From an uncultured Collinsella sp. (lineage in GTDB: Bacteria; Actinomycetota; Coriobacteriia; Coriobacteriales; Coriobacteriaceae): a stretch of DNA of 16,293 nt. The notes below the pieces were generated by a model that saw nothing but the letters and a program-made list of their open reading frames with translations, made no database searches and was not told where the DNA came from. Positions 14,695 through 16,293 of this stretch are shown one piece after another. How positions within the stretch are numbered: position 1 is the first letter of the stretch; each line of letters begins with the position of its first letter. Where the stretch lies: positions 1-16,293 of the forward strand of contig CATVQO010000018.1 of assembly GCA_958346165.1 (NCBI GenBank). Reading direction: 5' to 3'. Both the position numbers and the translations under genes were made by a program.

Positions 14695-15957
14695 GTGCAA
14701 AATACCAAGCAAAAGTCGGGCACCAAGCAAAAGTTGACCATCGCGGCCATCTTTGGCGCTATGGGTCCCGGTCTGCTGGCGGCGCTTTCGGGCAATGACG
14801 CCGGCGGCATTGCAACGTATTCCAGCGCGGGCGCCAGCTATGGCTACAAGATGCTCTGGATGCTTCCCGTCATGACTGTGCTGCTCATCGTGACGCAGGA
14901 GACCGCGGCGCGCTGCGGCTGCGTCACGGGCAAGGGCCTGGCATCGCTCATTCGCGAGCGCTTTGGCGTGCGCAAGAGTGTACTTGCTATGGCGGCGCTG
15001 TTGATCGCCAACACGGCTGTGACCATTTCGGAGTTCGCGGGCATCGCCAGCGGCCTTGCTCTCTTTGGCGTGCCGGCGGGCATTTCGGTGCCGCTGGTGG
15101 CGCTGCTGGTGTGGATGCTTACCATGTCGGGCAGCTTCCAGCGCATCGAGAAGATTCTGCTGCTGGTGAGCTGCGTGTTCGTGACCTATATTGTCGCCGC
15201 GTTTATGGCTGGCCCCAACTGGGGTGAGGTCGCGGTCGACCTGGTCGTGCCTAACATTCAAAATGACCCCAGCTACGTGTCGCTCGTGGTCGCAACGATC
15301 GGTACCACCATCGCGCCGTGGATGATTTTCTTGGCGCAGAACAACGTGGTCGATAAGAACGCGGGCGAGGACGATATCGTGCTGCAGCGCATCGATACCG
15401 TGAGCGGCTCGCTTGCCGCCGATGTCATTGCCGGCTTTATTATCATCACGACCGGTACGGTGTTGTTCCCGGCGGGTATTCAGATTAGCGATGCTGCCGA
15501 TGCCGCCCGCGCGTTGGAGCCTATTGCGGGTCAGTGGTCCACGGTACTGTTTGCCTCGGGCCTGGTCGCGGCGAGCTTCTTGGCTGCCTGTGTGCTGCCG
15601 GGCGTTACGTCGAGCGCTATCTGCGAGGCATTTGGCTGGGAGCGCGGTGCCGACCGCAGCTGGGACGAGGCTCCGGTCTATCGCGGCATCATTACGGCCA
15701 TCATTGGTATCTCTGCCGTGCTGGTGCTTATGCCCGGCGTCGATCTGTTCCAGATTATGATGACCTCGCAGGTCATCAATGGCGTGCTACTGCCCGTGGT
15801 TCTGGTGTTCCAGGTGGTTATTGCCGCTGACCGTCACATTATGGGTGCCAACCGCAACGGCCGCGTGTGGAATGTGCTCACTTGGGCGACTATCGGTGTG
15901 ATTACGGTGCTCACGGTCGTCATGTTTGTTCTGCAGGCGATGGGCTACAGCGCTTAA
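14695..15957 (+). CDS. NRAMP-related transporter, probably of the NRMT (Mg2+) type
   Basis: This 420-residue protein with about eleven membrane helices belongs to the SLC11/NRAMP fold. The TM1 motif that is DPGN in Mn2+/Fe2+ transporters reads DAGG (Asp35, Ala36, Gly37, Gly38) in GNDAGGIAT. The TM6 motif that is normally MPH reads APW (Ala207, Pro208, Trp209) in IGTTIAPWMIF. Loss of the metal-binding Asn and of the thioether Met is the signature reported for NRAMP-related magnesium transporters, whose structurally studied member comes from the coriobacterium Eggerthella lenta. I therefore expect Mg2+ (and Mn2+) uptake across the cytoplasmic membrane. The GTG start at 14695 lies 8 bases after the stop of the MgtE-like gene and has AGGTGG 4 bases upstream. 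A longer in-frame ATG at 14632 would overlap the upstream gene by 55 bases. A strong terminator follows. Confidence 0.87.
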   Translation: MQNTKQKSGTKQKLTIAAIFGAMGPGLLAALSGNDAGGIATYSSAGASYGYKMLWMLPVMTVLLIVTQETAARCGCVTGKGLASLIRERFGVRKSVLAMAALLIANTAVTISEFAGIASGLALFGVPAGISVPLVALLVWMLTMSGSFQRIEKILLLVSCVFVTYIVAAFMAGPNWGEVAVDLVVPNIQNDPSYVSLVVATIGTTIAPWMIFLAQNNVVDKNAGEDDIVLQRIDTVSGSLAADVIAGFIIITTGTVLFPAGIQISDAADAARALEPIAGQWSTVLFASGLVAASFLAACVLPGVTSSAICEAFGWERGADRSWDEAPVYRGIITAIIGISAVLVLMPGVDLFQIMMTSQVINGVLLPVVLVFQVVIAADRHIMGANRNGRVWNVLTWATIGVITVLTVVMFVLQAMGYSA

Positions 15958-15975
15958 CGCCCACTTTTGCTTCCG

Positions 15976-16010
15976 AACAGGCCGCAGCGATGGGCTGCGG
16001 CCTGTTTTTT
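15976..16010 (+). terminator. Intrinsic terminator after the NRMT gene
   Basis: A perfect 11-bp stem, CAGGCCGCAGC (15978-15988) with GCTGCGGCCTG (15994-16004), has the loop GATGG, is extended by A-T pairs, and is followed by six T. It ends the leader-MgtE-like-NRMT transcript. Confidence 0.92.
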
Positions 16011-16041
16011 GTCTGCTATAGGGTGTTAGTTATATAGCAAT

Positions 16042-16267
16042 GGACAAAAAATGCCAAATATGAGTACTGTTGCTAAGTGAATAGCATTTACATCCTAAAA
16101 GATAATGAACATAGCCTTTAGTATGTTCATTAAAATTGGCTCCAATACGCCTTAAACCAGTCAGGTTGGCTGCTTTAGGGGGTTGTAGGGGTCGCTCGGA
16201 CGTCATTTTGGGTGGTTTTGCCTGCTACTAAAATGGTAACAGTACTCATATTTGCCCTTTTTTGCCC
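16042..16267. repeat. 226-bp non-coding element bounded by 32-nt inverted repeats
   Basis: The left end (16042-16073) and the reverse complement of the right end (16236-16267) agree at 28 of 32 positions, including the uninterrupted core CAAATATGAGTACTGTT. The interior is AT-rich compared with the genes, has no open frame of note, and contains an 11-bp-arm palindrome. No obvious target-site duplication flanks the ends. It could be a MITE-like element or a pair of regulator sites flanking a promoter. No gene is visible in 15958-16293. Confidence 0.7.
16103..16132. promoter_or_regulatory. Perfect palindrome, possible operator
   Basis: The arms TAATGAACATA (16103-16113) and TATGTTCATTA (16122-16132) are exactly complementary around the 8-base centre GCCTTTAG. 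The size and AT-rich arms suit binding of a dimeric regulator or a hairpin RNA. No T-run follows, so it is unlikely to be a terminator. Confidence 0.5.
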
Positions 16268-16293
16268 ACAGACCTTTGAGGGTGCGGCGAAAA

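Overview
The window is a high-GC (coding) stretch of bacterial chromosome. Codon use, the gene set and the NRAMP-related magnesium transporter type fit an actinobacterial gut commensal of the class Coriobacteriia. A Collinsella-like genome is my best guess, from pattern recognition only. Most genes lie on the + strand and only one convincing gene is on the - strand. There are no rRNA, tRNA or CRISPR features and no transposase.

Layout. 1-422 is the end of an ABC-2 type permease. 423-704 is a repeat-rich intergenic stretch with a promoter. 705-4093 is a two-gene ABC transporter operon: a LolD/MacB-type ATPase and a large FtsX-family permease. 4203-5408 is a DUF362 protein with two [4Fe-4S] ferredoxin motifs. 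It ends at a bidirectional terminator shared with the convergent membrane-anchored alpha/beta hydrolase (6538-5573, - strand). From a divergent promoter region run a hemolysin III/TrhA-type membrane protein (6725-7408), a CNNM/CorC-type DUF21-CBS protein (7522-8895) and a protein resembling the cyanophycin synthetase N-terminal domain (8920-9753). A consensus -10 then starts a YtxH plus PRC-barrel pair (9890-11034). Next is a membrane-anchored polysaccharide deacetylase-like protein whose metal and catalytic histidines are missing (11107-12513).

The most interesting part is 12514-15957. A roughly 200-nt structured leader, with a possible 31-codon leader ORF, precedes a two-gene operon. The first gene encodes a PRC/MgtE_N/CBS protein whose membrane domain has lost the MgtE pore motifs. 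The second encodes an NRAMP homologue with the metal-site changes of the Mg2+-transporting NRMT subfamily. I infer a magnesium uptake module in which an MgtE-derived sensor, rather than a channel, accompanies an NRMT transporter. The CNNM-type protein 4 kb upstream could act in the opposite (efflux) direction.

Non-coding structure is rich. A short hairpin repeat occurs three times in one orientation and once inverted. Base changes in its stem are compensatory, and two copies supply the TAG stop codon of the preceding gene. The last 280 bases hold no gene but contain a 226-bp element bounded by 32-nt inverted repeats with a perfect 11-bp-arm palindrome inside.
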